Origin: Dorea_A sp016295505 | GTDB taxonomy: Bacteria; Bacillota; Clostridia; Lachnospirales; Lachnospiraceae | Direction: 5' to 3' | Length of the DNA: 64,000 nucleotides | NCBI RefSeq assembly: GCF_039832105.1 | Contig: NZ_JBDOHS010000005.1 | Span: 62,001 to 126,000, forward strand | Part shown: one piece after another, positions 26,874-35,700 of the stretch | Layout: the number at the start of each line of letters is the position of its first letter | Position numbering within the stretch: the first letter of the stretch is position 1 | Program-made: the position numbers and the translations under genes | The notes under the pieces: generated by a model | What the model saw: only the letters and a program-made list of their open reading frames with translations | What the model was told of the DNA's origin: nothing | Databases searched by the model: none

Positions 26874-28027
26874 TTAAGCCGAACCTTTCTGCAACGGGAG
26901 ACTTTTTTCTGTTATTATACTACATACGGATTCTTCCGGATATCTTTTCATCGCCGACGGCCGGTGACAGGATACGATTCCGTAACAATCAAAACATACT
27001 GTGATTCTGGAAAACGGCAGTGATGACTCAGCATCCTTTTTCCAACCGGTCTGACACCCATAATATTCTCTGCTCCTTTCTCTTTCCAACATCATGCGGT
27101 AATCCATCTCCGCTTTTTTGGCAATACAGGACATATGATAGCCATCCGCAGTATGTAATGCACCGTCTTTCAGCTTCCTGTATCCTTCTTTGTGATTCAT
27201 CATCATACATACCTGTTCCGCAAATTCATCCTCATTTTCCTCTACGAGATACCCGTTTTTCCCATTTCTTACAATATCGTGCACTCCACAGGCATCTACC
27301 GCAATTACCGGAAGTCCGGCCGCCATCGCTTCAGCCAGTACAATCCCCTGTGTCTCAGAAAGAGAGGCAAATAAAAATGCATCGCTCGCAAAAAGATGTA
27401 ACGTGTCCTGATCTTCTCTGCCTGTTCCTGATCCGGCTGATAGGAGGCATCTTCAAGTCCGGTAGGAAGTATCTGAACCATGGCACTGTCACTCTGACGC
27501 TCAATAAAAGCTTTCATATCCATAGACGGTGCGTATATCATACTGCATTTTCTCATATAAGCAGACATATAACATGGAAGCCCCCTCCTGCACACATTCT
27601 GTAGAAAATGCTCCGCATTGTTCTCCCTCTTTTTCGAAAACGGATTCAGGTAATGCAGATATTCCTCATAACGCGTATGGTAGGTATACACCAGCGGAAT
27701 CTGGTACCTTTGACTGAGCCGGACAGCCACATTTCCAATCAGCATCGGGTGATGCGTATGAATCAGGTCAAAGTCTCTGCACGCAAATTCCTCCTGAATC
27801 TTAGAATCCAGCACATTGGGAATTACCATTCCATTTTTCATGCACCTGGCAAAGGAACGATACCTTACGATATCTTCTCCGGCATCATCCTCATACCCTT
27901 CGTACTCCGGTGCAAACACACATACTTCATGACCCCTGAGACGAAGTCCCTGCGCCAGGCGTTCCACTGATATCGGCACACCTCCGACAAAAGGTTTGTA
28001 ATTATTGGTCATCATCGCAATCTTCAT
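26874..28027 (-). pseudogene. Family 4 glycosyltransferase gene broken by an internal deletion
   Basis: The N-terminal half (from ATG 28027, AGGAGGGG upstream) is a normal GT4 start: MTNNYKPFVGGVPISVERLAQGLR, IHTHHPMLIG and YHTRYEEYLHY. It is in frame to about residue 204 (AEKIR, near 27415). From about 27410 the gene continues in another frame with FLFASLSETQGIVLAEAMAAGLPV, the conserved donor-site end. The central part of domain 2 (VSRL... to TG..), about 80-90 residues in relatives, is absent, so this is a deletion plus frameshift. Relatives glycosylate diacylglycerol or cell-envelope lipids. It sits between dedA and the two-component genes. Confidence 0.8.
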
Positions 28028-28044
28028 ATCTTATCCCCTCCTGA

Positions 28045-28557
28045 TCACATACCCAATATCTTCCATACGGCATCTCCCATATAATAACCGGCCCCGACAA
28101 ATACCAGATTCCACAGGAATACACCAAGAAGAGAACTGACTGTATAGCTGACAAATCCCATCGAGATCATCCCGGCCGGTATAGAGATCAACGTCCGTAT
28201 CATAGGAAGCAGTTTTCCGATGAACACACCGATCGGGCCCTTTCTCCGAAGCATCTCCATGTTCCGTTCAATCATTTCCCGATGCTTTGGAAAATGTCGA
28301 AGATAAAACCGAAGAAACACTTCCCCTCCAATCCGCCCCAGAAAATACAGGATCCAGCTTCCCAGAATCCCGGCTGCCACCGACAGAAGCAGCACTTCAA
28401 GAAAGCTGATCTCTCCTCTGGACGCCCAGATCCCCGCAAGCGGCATGATCACACCCGCAGGAAATCCCGGAAGATTCATATATTCCAGCAATACAATCAA
28501 AAATACGAATATTGCACCATATTGTAAAAAATATTGTGAAAGGATCTGAATCTGCAT
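28045..28557 (-). CDS. DedA family membrane protein
   Basis: A 170-residue integral membrane protein with the DedA (SNARE-associated) pattern: ENLPGFP-like start (YMNLPGFPAGVIMPLAG), GSWILYFLGRIGG, and GKLLPMIRTLISIPAGMISM with the essential arginine. DedA proteins act as lipid or undecaprenyl-phosphate flippases. Start ATG 28557 follows GGGAGG. It is probably the first gene of dedA-glycosyltransferase-regulator-kinase. Confidence 0.92.
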   Translation of the reverse strand: MQIQILSQYFLQYGAIFVFLIVLLEYMNLPGFPAGVIMPLAGIWASRGEISFLEVLLLSVAAGILGSWILYFLGRIGGEVFLRFYLRHFPKHREMIERNMEMLRRKGPIGVFIGKLLPMIRTLISIPAGMISMGFVSYTVSSLLGVFLWNLVFVGAGYYMGDAVWKILGM

Positions 28558-28588
28558 CTCTGAAAACCTCCCCTGTTATGATGTTCTT

Positions 28589-28645
28589 ATCATAAAGGGG
28601 AAATCTTAAGAGAGAGATGGTAGAATTCTAAAGATATTCTAAAGA
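28589..28645 (-). promoter_or_regulatory. Direct repeats and -10 element upstream of dedA
   Basis: Two copies of TCTTTAGAAT (28625-28634 and 28636-28645) with an 11-bp period lie just upstream of a promoter whose -10 is TATGAT (28589-28594) and whose -35 region (TCTCTC) is poor. This is the layout of activator-dependent OmpR/PhoB-type promoters, so the regulator encoded in the same operon is a candidate. Confidence 0.5.
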
Positions 28646-28661
28646 ATCATATTAGATAAAA

Positions 28662-29660
28662 TCAAACGACTTCATTCAGGTAGATATGGGATAACGGAAC
28701 CATTTTCTGCAGTTCCTCTTTCATTCTTTCTGACATGGTCACCCCGTCTTCTTCACAGATTTCATCTGCTGTCTTTGCACCGAACACCAGACTCGCAAGT
28801 GCTGCAACCGTAATCGTACCCTCACTGTTCTCACGCTTTCCGTCCATCAGCATCACGCCGGAGAACTCCGTTCCCGTGATCATAACACAGCGATTATTTT
28901 CCTCGATCAACGGATCCGTAATCTGAAAACAGGTACCCATAAAGCTTGTGAGACGAAGAGACATCAGCATCCTTCTGACATCAACAATCCGAACCATAAT
29001 CTTCGGCTTTTCCTCCGGCTCATCTTCACCCGTATCGATCCGGACATCCACAATCTGTCCGTCCTTCCGATATACTTTCAGGCATCCTCCGTCGCTGGCG
29101 TACTCATGAATCAGCCTTTTATAATAGGCAGCATCTCTTTTGGCATATACCTGGTACCTCGTTGCAAGGCATTGTGATACATATTCTGCGAGTTCTTCAC
29201 AATCCTCCTCTGAAGCTGTGGTAATAAGAATTCCTTTTTCCATATCCTCCTTATGATAGTACGACCGTTCCTGTTCGTATACCGTCCGAAAATCAAAAGG
29301 AAGATAGATATTTTCAGATGCAGGCATCAAGAACGTGAATGTCTCCCCGTTATGATACATCTCATTTAATGCATTTTTCAAAAGGGCTGCCATATATCCG
29401 CGCTTGCGATAAGACTGCTGTGTCGCAACAGCCACAATATAATTGGCGTCTTTTTCACTCCCGTTTACCAGAAGCTTATATGGATTCAGATGGAGCATTG
29501 CTCTGATCTCTCCCGCTTCTTCTATTACATAGATCTGATTATCCTCTGTTTTCTCGGTATAGTAATAATCCACAAAGCTTTCACTGTCTTCCGAAAACAC
29601 TTCTTCATACAACGCTCTGGATAACTTCTTTTCTTCCGCTGTTAAACTTTTTAATTTCAT
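28662..29660 (-). CDS. GNAT acetyltransferase, Eis-like
   Basis: 332 residues. The N-terminal GNAT domain has the acetyl-CoA loop region VAVATQQSYRKRGYMAALL (about 77-95); a second region and a C-terminal sterol-carrier-like domain (about 215-330) follow. This is the layout of Eis-type N-acetyltransferases. The substrate is unknown; an aminoglycoside or other amine is possible. Start ATG 29660 follows AGGAG. It lies 40 nt downstream of ispF. Confidence 0.85.
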   Translation of the reverse strand: MKLKSLTAEEKKLSRALYEEVFSEDSESFVDYYYTEKTEDNQIYVIEEAGEIRAMLHLNPYKLLVNGSEKDANYIVAVATQQSYRKRGYMAALLKNALNEMYHNGETFTFLMPASENIYLPFDFRTVYEQERSYYHKEDMEKGILITTASEEDCEELAEYVSQCLATRYQVYAKRDAAYYKRLIHEYASDGGCLKVYRKDGQIVDVRIDTGEDEPEEKPKIMVRIVDVRRMLMSLRLTSFMGTCFQITDPLIEENNRCVMITGTEFSGVMLMDGKRENSEGTITVAALASLVFGAKTADEICEEDGVTMSERMKEELQKMVPLSHIYLNEVV

Positions 29661-29700
29661 AATCCGACCACTCCTGTATGACCTGTCAATCTGTCTGTAT

Positions 29701-30249
29701 TTACAATGAATTTTTCAAACAGCCGCCGCATCCGGCACATCCGCCTTCTCCCGGCCCGACTGCATAACTGTAATTTGCAATGGTTTCAAGACATGCAATT
29801 GCCTGCGCAGAGATGCCTTCCCCACTCCCGGTAAATCCCAGTCCTTCTTCCGTAGTTGCTTTAATATTGATCTGATCCACTTCAATATGCAGTGCCTTCG
29901 CAACATTCTGACGCATGATCTCTATATGCGGTGCCATCTTCGGACGCTGTGCAATGATCGTTGCATCAATATTGCCGATCACATACATCCTGTCCTCAAT
30001 CAATTGTCCTACGTGTTCCAGCAGCCGGATACTGGATATCCCTTTATACTGTGAATCTGTATCCGGAAAATGCTTTCCGATATCTCCAAGTGCTGCTGCT
30101 CCAAGAAGAGCATCCATGATCGCATGAAGAAGCACATCTGCATCCGAATGCCCCAGCAGGCCTTTTTCATACGGAATTTTCACTCCTCCCAGTATCAGAT
30201 CTCTGTCCTCTACCAGTCGATGAACATCATAACCCATTCCAATTCTCAT
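29701..30249 (-). CDS. ispF: 2-C-methyl-D-erythritol 2,4-cyclodiphosphate synthase with cysteine-rich tail
   Basis: Isoprenoid (MEP pathway) enzyme forming the cyclodiphosphate. 182 residues: metal ligands Asp8, His10 (YDVH) and His42 (HSDADVLLH), GKHFPDTD, KATTEEGLGFTG and a complete C-terminal core to about residue 160. Relatives end there. This protein adds about 22 residues finishing GGCAGCGGCLKNSL, with Cys171, Cys174 and Cys177. Start ATG 30249 is 3 nt after the upstream stop; GAGG within the upstream gene is its ribosome site. Confidence 0.95.
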   Translation of the reverse strand: MRIGMGYDVHRLVEDRDLILGGVKIPYEKGLLGHSDADVLLHAIMDALLGAAALGDIGKHFPDTDSQYKGISSIRLLEHVGQLIEDRMYVIGNIDATIIAQRPKMAPHIEIMRQNVAKALHIEVDQINIKATTEEGLGFTGSGEGISAQAIACLETIANYSYAVGPGEGGCAGCGGCLKNSL

Positions 30250-30252
30250 TGA

Positions 30253-30561
30253 TCACACCTCTGTCTTTGTATTCTCATCTTCACAACTGACTTCTTTTAT
30301 ATCGTTCTTATCTACTTTCTCCTCATCCGGGTCGTCTTCTGATTCTTCTTCATACTCGTCCTCATAATCCTTCCGGTAAAGTACCAGAACCGCATTTGCC
30401 AGAAGAAACAAACCAATTCCCATAAAAGCGATTCCGAACAGCATAAACAACATGACATTGTCCGAATTTCCCTCCAGGACTCCTTTAAAAAGATCAAATC
30501 CCAGATACATCAGATATCCTCCTGCAAGAATTCTGATGATCATTCTATTCTTTGTTGGCAT
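30253..30561 (-). CDS. Small membrane protein with acidic tail
   Basis: 102 residues: two hydrophobic segments (about 8-25 and 33-58), then RKDY and a strongly acidic tail of about 40 residues. No family recognised. Start ATG 30561 lies 7 nt after AAAGGAGG; the frame to 30603 has no site. Cotranscribed with ispF, whose ribosome site is inside this gene. Confidence 0.75.
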   Translation of the reverse strand: MPTKNRMIIRILAGGYLMYLGFDLFKGVLEGNSDNVMLFMLFGIAFMGIGLFLLANAVLVLYRKDYEDEYEEESEDDPDEEKVDKNDIKEVSCEDENTKTEV

Positions 30562-30691
30562 ATAGAATCCTCCTTTTTCATCTATTTCATGCATACGATA
30601 CACTTTTTTTCATATGTTTTGTATTATAAATGATTTTATATTATTTGTATATATTAATCATCAAAAGATTTCCCTTACTTTTACAGAAAAA

Positions 30692-30716
30692 AAGAGAACC
30701 ACTTTTGTGATTCTCT
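30692..30716 (-). terminator. Terminator of the tRNA-Val/tRNA-Met operon
   Basis: AGAGAACCAC, loop TTTT, GTGATTCTCT, with a T-run on the minus strand, 7 nt after the tRNA-Met 3' end. Confidence 0.8.
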
Positions 30717-30722
30717 CTTCAG

Positions 30723-30796
30723 TAGCGGGAACTGGATTTGAACCAGCGACACCACGGGTATGAACCGTGTGCTCTAGCCAACTGAGCTATCCCGCC
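30723..30796 (-). tRNA. tRNA-Met (anticodon CAT)
   Basis: Minus-strand cloverleaf: acceptor GGCGGGA/TCCCGCT, D-arm GCTCAGTTGGCTAGAGC, anticodon stem CACGG/CCGTG with loop TTCATAC, T-loop GGTTCAAATCC. It lacks the three G-C pairs of an initiator anticodon stem, so it is an elongator; an Ile2 (lysidine) tRNA cannot be fully excluded. Confidence 0.93.
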
Positions 30797-30810
30797 ATAT
30801 TTGGTATATA

Positions 30811-30883
30811 TGGGACCAATAGGGCTCGAACCTATGACCCTCTGCTTGTAAGGCAGATGCTCTCCCAGCTGAGCTATGATCCC
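30811..30883 (-). tRNA. tRNA-Val (anticodon TAC)
   Basis: Minus-strand cloverleaf: acceptor GGGATCA/TGGTCCC, D-arm GCTCAGCTGGGAGAGC, anticodon stem CTGCC/GGCAG with loop TTACAAG, T-loop GGTTCGAGCCC. It is 14 nt upstream of tRNA-Met in one transcript. Confidence 0.96.
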
Positions 30884-30919
30884 ATATTTTGTAGGTTCTT
30901 CTCTCGAACCGACTTCGTC

Positions 30920-30949
30920 ATTATACTATTAAACCTCGTCAAATGTCAA
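30920..30949 (-). promoter_or_regulatory. Promoter of the tRNA-Val/tRNA-Met operon
   Basis: TTGACA (30944-30949), 18 nt, TATAAT (30920-30925) on the minus strand. Confidence 0.7.
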
Positions 30950-31002
30950 CACTTTTTTTCAATTTTTTTATTTTTCTTTCATTTTTCTTTTTTTCATGTA
31001 AA

Positions 31003-31034
31003 ACCCCCATCAGATCAACTGATCTTTCGGGGGT
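31003..31034 (-). terminator. Terminator of gdhA
   Basis: ACCCCC...GGGGGT stem with inner ATCAG/CTGAT, about 35 nt past the gdhA stop; the minus strand continues TTTTACATG. Confidence 0.75.
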
Positions 31035-31067
31035 CTTACCATGTATTATCAATTCTACAATCTGATA

Positions 31068-32402
31068 TTATACAATTCCCTGAGCGTTCATGGCATCTAC
31101 TACTTTTTCAAATCCAGCAATATTGGCACCGGCTACATAGTTGCCTTCCATACCATATCGTTTTGCAGCATCATCCATGTTATGGCAGATATTTACCATA
31201 ATCTCTTTCAGTTTTTCATCCACTTCCTCAAATGACCAGCTTAAGCGTTCACTGTTCTGAGACATTTCAAGGGCAGATGTAGCCACACCTCCGGCATTGG
31301 CTGCTTTTCCAGGTGCAAAGAGCACACCATTGGCCTGAAGATATTCGGTTGCTTCCAGTGTGGTAGGCATATTGGCACCTTCACATACTGCAACGCATCC
31401 ATTTGCAACCAGCTGTTTTGCGTCTTCCAGATGGAGTTCATTCTGTGTGGCGCAAGGAAGAGCGAGATCTGCTTTTACAGACCACACGCCACGTCCTTCA
31501 TGATATTCGGAATTCGGACGGTATTTCCTGTACTCTGTCAATCTTGCACGGTTTACTTCCTTGATTTCCTTTAATGCCTCTACATCAATACCTTCCGGAT
31601 CGTATACCCAGCCGTTGGAATCGCTGACTGTGACAACCTTCGCACCCAGCTGCTGTGCTTTTTCCACTGCATAGATCGCAACATTACCAGATCCGGAAAC
31701 TACAGCCGTCATACCATTAATGTCTTTTCCGTTAATCTTAAGAAGTTCCTCTGTCAGATACAGAAGACCATATCCTGTAGCTTCTGTTCTTGCAAGAGAT
31801 CCGCCGTAACTCAGTCCCTTTCCCGTCAGAACACCCTCGTATGTTCCTCTGATTCGCTTATACTGTCCAAACATATATCCGATTTCTCTTGCACCTGTAC
31901 CGATATCTCCTGCAGGAACATCTTCATCGGCACCAATATATTTACTAAGTTCTGTCATAAAGCTCTGGCAGAATGCCATGACCTCTCTGTCTGATTTTCC
32001 CTTAGGATCAAAATCAGAACCTCCTTTTCCTCCGCCAATCGGAAGACCTGTCAGAGAATTCTTGAAGATCTGCTCAAATCCCAGGAATTTAATGATTCCA
32101 AGATTTACGGATGGATGAAGACGTAATCCTCCCTTATATGGTCCGATTGCGCTGTTGAACTGTACACGATAGCCCGTATTTACATGAACCTGTCCTTTGT
32201 CGTCTACCCATGGTACACGGAACTTGATCTGTCTTTCCGGCTCTACGAGTCTCTCAAGAAGAGCATCTCTTCTAAATTTTTCTTCATTAGCCTCTACCAC
32301 TACTCTCAATGATTCCAATACTTCTTTGACTGCCTGGTGGAATTCCGGTTCAGCCGGATTCTTTGCAACCACCTTTTCCAGCACTTCATCAACATATGAC
32401 AT
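31068..32402 (-). CDS. gdhA: Glutamate dehydrogenase
   Basis: Interconverts 2-oxoglutarate plus ammonia and glutamate. 444 residues, typical for the hexameric clostridial enzyme. The catalytic residues align with Clostridium symbiosum GDH: Lys90 (GPYKGGLR), Lys126 (PIGGGKGGSD) and Asp166 (DVPAGDIGTG). The Rossmann loop is GSGNVA. The cofactor, NAD or NADP, is not certain from sequence. The start is ATG 32402, 9 nt after AGGAGG; the open frame continues to 32630 through the leader but without a ribosome site. Own promoter and a leader hairpin. Confidence 0.97.
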   Translation of the reverse strand: MSYVDEVLEKVVAKNPAEPEFHQAVKEVLESLRVVVEANEEKFRRDALLERLVEPERQIKFRVPWVDDKGQVHVNTGYRVQFNSAIGPYKGGLRLHPSVNLGIIKFLGFEQIFKNSLTGLPIGGGKGGSDFDPKGKSDREVMAFCQSFMTELSKYIGADEDVPAGDIGTGAREIGYMFGQYKRIRGTYEGVLTGKGLSYGGSLARTEATGYGLLYLTEELLKINGKDINGMTAVVSGSGNVAIYAVEKAQQLGAKVVTVSDSNGWVYDPEGIDVEALKEIKEVNRARLTEYRKYRPNSEYHEGRGVWSVKADLALPCATQNELHLEDAKQLVANGCVAVCEGANMPTTLEATEYLQANGVLFAPGKAANAGGVATSALEMSQNSERLSWSFEEVDEKLKEIMVNICHNMDDAAKRYGMEGNYVAGANIAGFEKVVDAMNAQGIV

Positions 32403-32531
32403 AACTATATACCTCCTAATACTTTCCTTCAAAGCCGCTGCACACCTCAGATATCCTGTCTTTTTGATATCACCTCCTCCATCTTTCGCGAATGGCCCGA
32501 CGCTGAAAGACGGTTTTCCAATCAGGTATGT

Positions 32532-32564
32532 GAAAAAGAACGGGCAGACAAAAGTCCACCCGTT
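32532..32564 (-). promoter_or_regulatory. Intrinsic terminator-like hairpin in the gdhA leader
   Basis: On the minus strand AACGGGTGGAC, loop TTTT, GTCTGCCCGTT, then CTTTTTC. It lies about 130 nt before the gdhA start and 20 nt after the predicted transcription start, suggesting attenuation. No known riboswitch core was recognised. Confidence 0.55.
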
Positions 32565-32589
32565 TTTCTCAACGTCTTTGTCCATTACT

Positions 32590-32618
32590 ATTGTAAGAGA
32601 TAACTCCCCGGAACGCAA
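32590..32618 (-). promoter_or_regulatory. Promoter of gdhA
   Basis: TTGCGT (32613-32618), 17 nt, TACAAT (32590-32595). It leaves a leader of about 180 nt. Confidence 0.5.
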
Positions 32619-32769
32619 GACGTTTGTCAAAATTTTATCTTGTTTTTTGCATTTTTATTCATCGAATCCTTCATTATGCAATTCGAATGCATTAAAAATG
32701 TATTTATTTCAATAGATTCGTCTATCTTTTGTCACATTTTTTGAAACAGATCGCACTCCAAATTGCATT

Positions 32770-35700
32770 TTACTTAAAATATGCAACACCGGATTCAAAG
32801 ATCTTCAGATCCTGTTCCCCGTAGATGTTCATTGCCACAGAGCGCGCACGTCTTTCAGAATGTGCCATCTTTCCAAACACACGTCCATCCGGGCTTGTGA
32901 TTCCCTCGATTGCACAGTAAGAACCGTTTACATTCCACTCTTCATTCATTGTAATATTTCCATCCGGGTCACAGTACTGTGTTGCAACCTGTCCATTTGC
33001 AAACAGCTTATCCAGCCACTCTTTACTTGCAACGAAGCGACCTTCTCCGTGGGATGCCGGATTCGTATATACACCGCCAAGTTCTGCCTGCTGAAGCCAT
33101 GGAGACTTGTTGGTTACTACTTTCGTGTAAACCATTTTGGAGATATGGCGTCCGATCGTATTGTAAGTCAGAGTCGGAGAATCTGCCGTCTGTCCGGTGA
33201 TCTCACCGCCAGGAACAAGACCAAGCTTGATAAGTGCCTGGAAACCATTACATACACCAAGTACCAGTCCGTCACGTTCATTCAGAAGCTTCTCTACTGC
33301 TTCTTTCATCTTTGCATTCTGGAATGCAGTTGCAAAGAACTTCGCGGAACCATCCGGCTCATCACCGGCGCTGAATCCGCCTGGGAACATGATGATCTGG
33401 GACTGGCTGATCGCTTTTTCAAATACATCCACAGAATCAATGATGTCTGCAGCACTCATATTTCTGAATACTTTTGTGATCACCTTTGCGCCTGCTCTTT
33501 CAAAAGCTCTCGCACTGTCATATTCACAGTTTGTTCCCGGGAATACCGGAATAAATACCGTCGGCTGAGCGATCTTATGACTGCAGATATGGATATCTGA
33601 AGTATTATATAAACCAGTCTCCACCTTTTCCTCCTGACCTTCTGCTCCGGAGTTTGTCGGGAATACCCTCTCCAGTGGCTCTTCCCATGCTGAAACTGCA
33701 TCTGCAAGTGCAATCTTCATATCGCCATAAGAGATTGCTGCATCTTCCGTTACTTCACCGATAACTGTGTAAGTAATTGTAAGATCAGATATCTTTTCAG
33801 CCGGAACTTCTGCAATGATATCACCAAACGCAGGTGCAAACAGGTCTCTTGCATCCACATTGTGTTCGATCTTCACACCCATTCCGTTACCAAATGCCAT
33901 CTTGCTGACAGCCGCTGCAATACCATGTCTGTCAAGCGCATATGCAGAAACAATCTTTCCACTGTGTACGTCTTCTGCAAATTTTCCATACTGTTCCATA
34001 ACTTTATCATATACAGGAACATCATACTCATCCGTCTCAATACGAAGCCATACTAATTTATCGCCTGCCTTCTTAAGCTCCGGCGTAATAATATCCTTTT
34101 CGGTTGCGATATCAACAGCAAAGGATACCAGTGTCGGAGGAACATCAATATCCTCAAATGTTCCTGACATACTGTCTTTCCCACCGATGGACGGAAGTCC
34201 ATATCCGAGCTGCGCACTGTATGCACCTAAAAGTGCTGCAAACGGCTGACTCCATCTGTGCGGATCTTCTGTCATGCGGCGGAAGTATTCCTGGAACGTA
34301 AAGCGGATCTTGCTATAGTCTCCACCGGTCGCCACAATCTTAGCTATCGATTCTGTTACTGCATAGATTGCTCCATGATACGGACTCCATGTAGACAGAT
34401 ATGGATCAAATCCATAACTCATCATCGTAACCGTATCGCAGTCTCCCGTTAATACCGGAAGTTTTGCAACCATAGACTGTGTCTCTGTCATCTGATATTT
34501 TCCGCCATGCGGCATGAATACAGATGCTGCTCCGATCGAACCGTCAAACATCTCAACAAGTCCCTTCTGGGAGCATACATTCAGATCTTTCAGAGTCTCC
34601 ATCCATTTTTCTTTCACATCACCGACTTCTTCTCTTATAAGAATGCTGTTCTTGCGATTCGGAATATCCACTGCAACCGTCGTCTCCTGATGTGCTCCGT
34701 TCGTATCCAGAAATGCTCTGGACAGATTCACAATCTCTTTTCCTCTCCAGGACAGAACCAGTCTCGGTTCTTCAGTTACTACTGCAACTTTTGTTGCCTC
34801 CAGATTCTCTTCTGCTGCATATCCCATGAATTCTTCTACATCCTTTGGATCTACAACAACAGCCATACGCTCCTGAGATTCGGAGATTGCAATCTCCGTT
34901 CCGTCAAGACCTGCATATTTCTTCGGCACTTTATCAAGGTCTACTCTGAGTCCGTCTGCCAGCTCACCGATTGCGACAGATACACCACCTGCACCAAAGT
35001 CGTTACATTTTTTGATCAGCTTACTTACTTCTTCTCTGCGGAACAGACGCTGAATCTTACGTTCTGTCGGAGGATTTCCCTTCTGGACCTCTGCTCCACA
35101 GGTCTCGATAGATTCCTCTGTGTGTACTTTGGAAGAACCGGTAGCTCCGCCACAGCCGTCACGGCCGGTACGGCCGCCAAGCAGAATAATGATATCTCCC
35201 GGATCCGATGTTTCACGGATCACTGCGCGTCTCGGCGCTGCTCCCAGAACGGCACCGATCTCCATACGCTTTGCTACGTAATTCGGATGATAGATCTCCT
35301 TAACTGCTCCGGTTGCGAGACCGATCTGGTTACCGTAAGAGCTGTATCCATGTGCCGCTTCCCGAACCAGCTTCTTCTGCGGAAGCTTTCCTTTCATTGT
35401 ATCTTTTACAGATACAGTCGGATCTGCAGCACCGGTTACACGCATTGCCTGATATACATAAGTACGTCCTGACAACGGGTCACGGATCGCACCGCCAAGG
35501 CAGGTAGCCGCTCCACCAAATGGCTCAATCTCTGTCGGATGATTATGTGTCTCATTTTTGAAGTTTACAAGCCACTCTTCTTCCACACCGTCAACCTTGA
35601 TCGGAACAACAATACTACATGCATTGATCTCATCAGATTCTTCCTGATCCTGTAATTTTCCTTCTTTTTTCAGTTTACGCATAGCCATCAGTGCAAGATC

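Noticed and set aside
32403..32630. N-terminal extension of GdhA
   Set aside because: The canonical 444-residue start has a strong ribosome site. The extension covers the leader hairpin and promoter.
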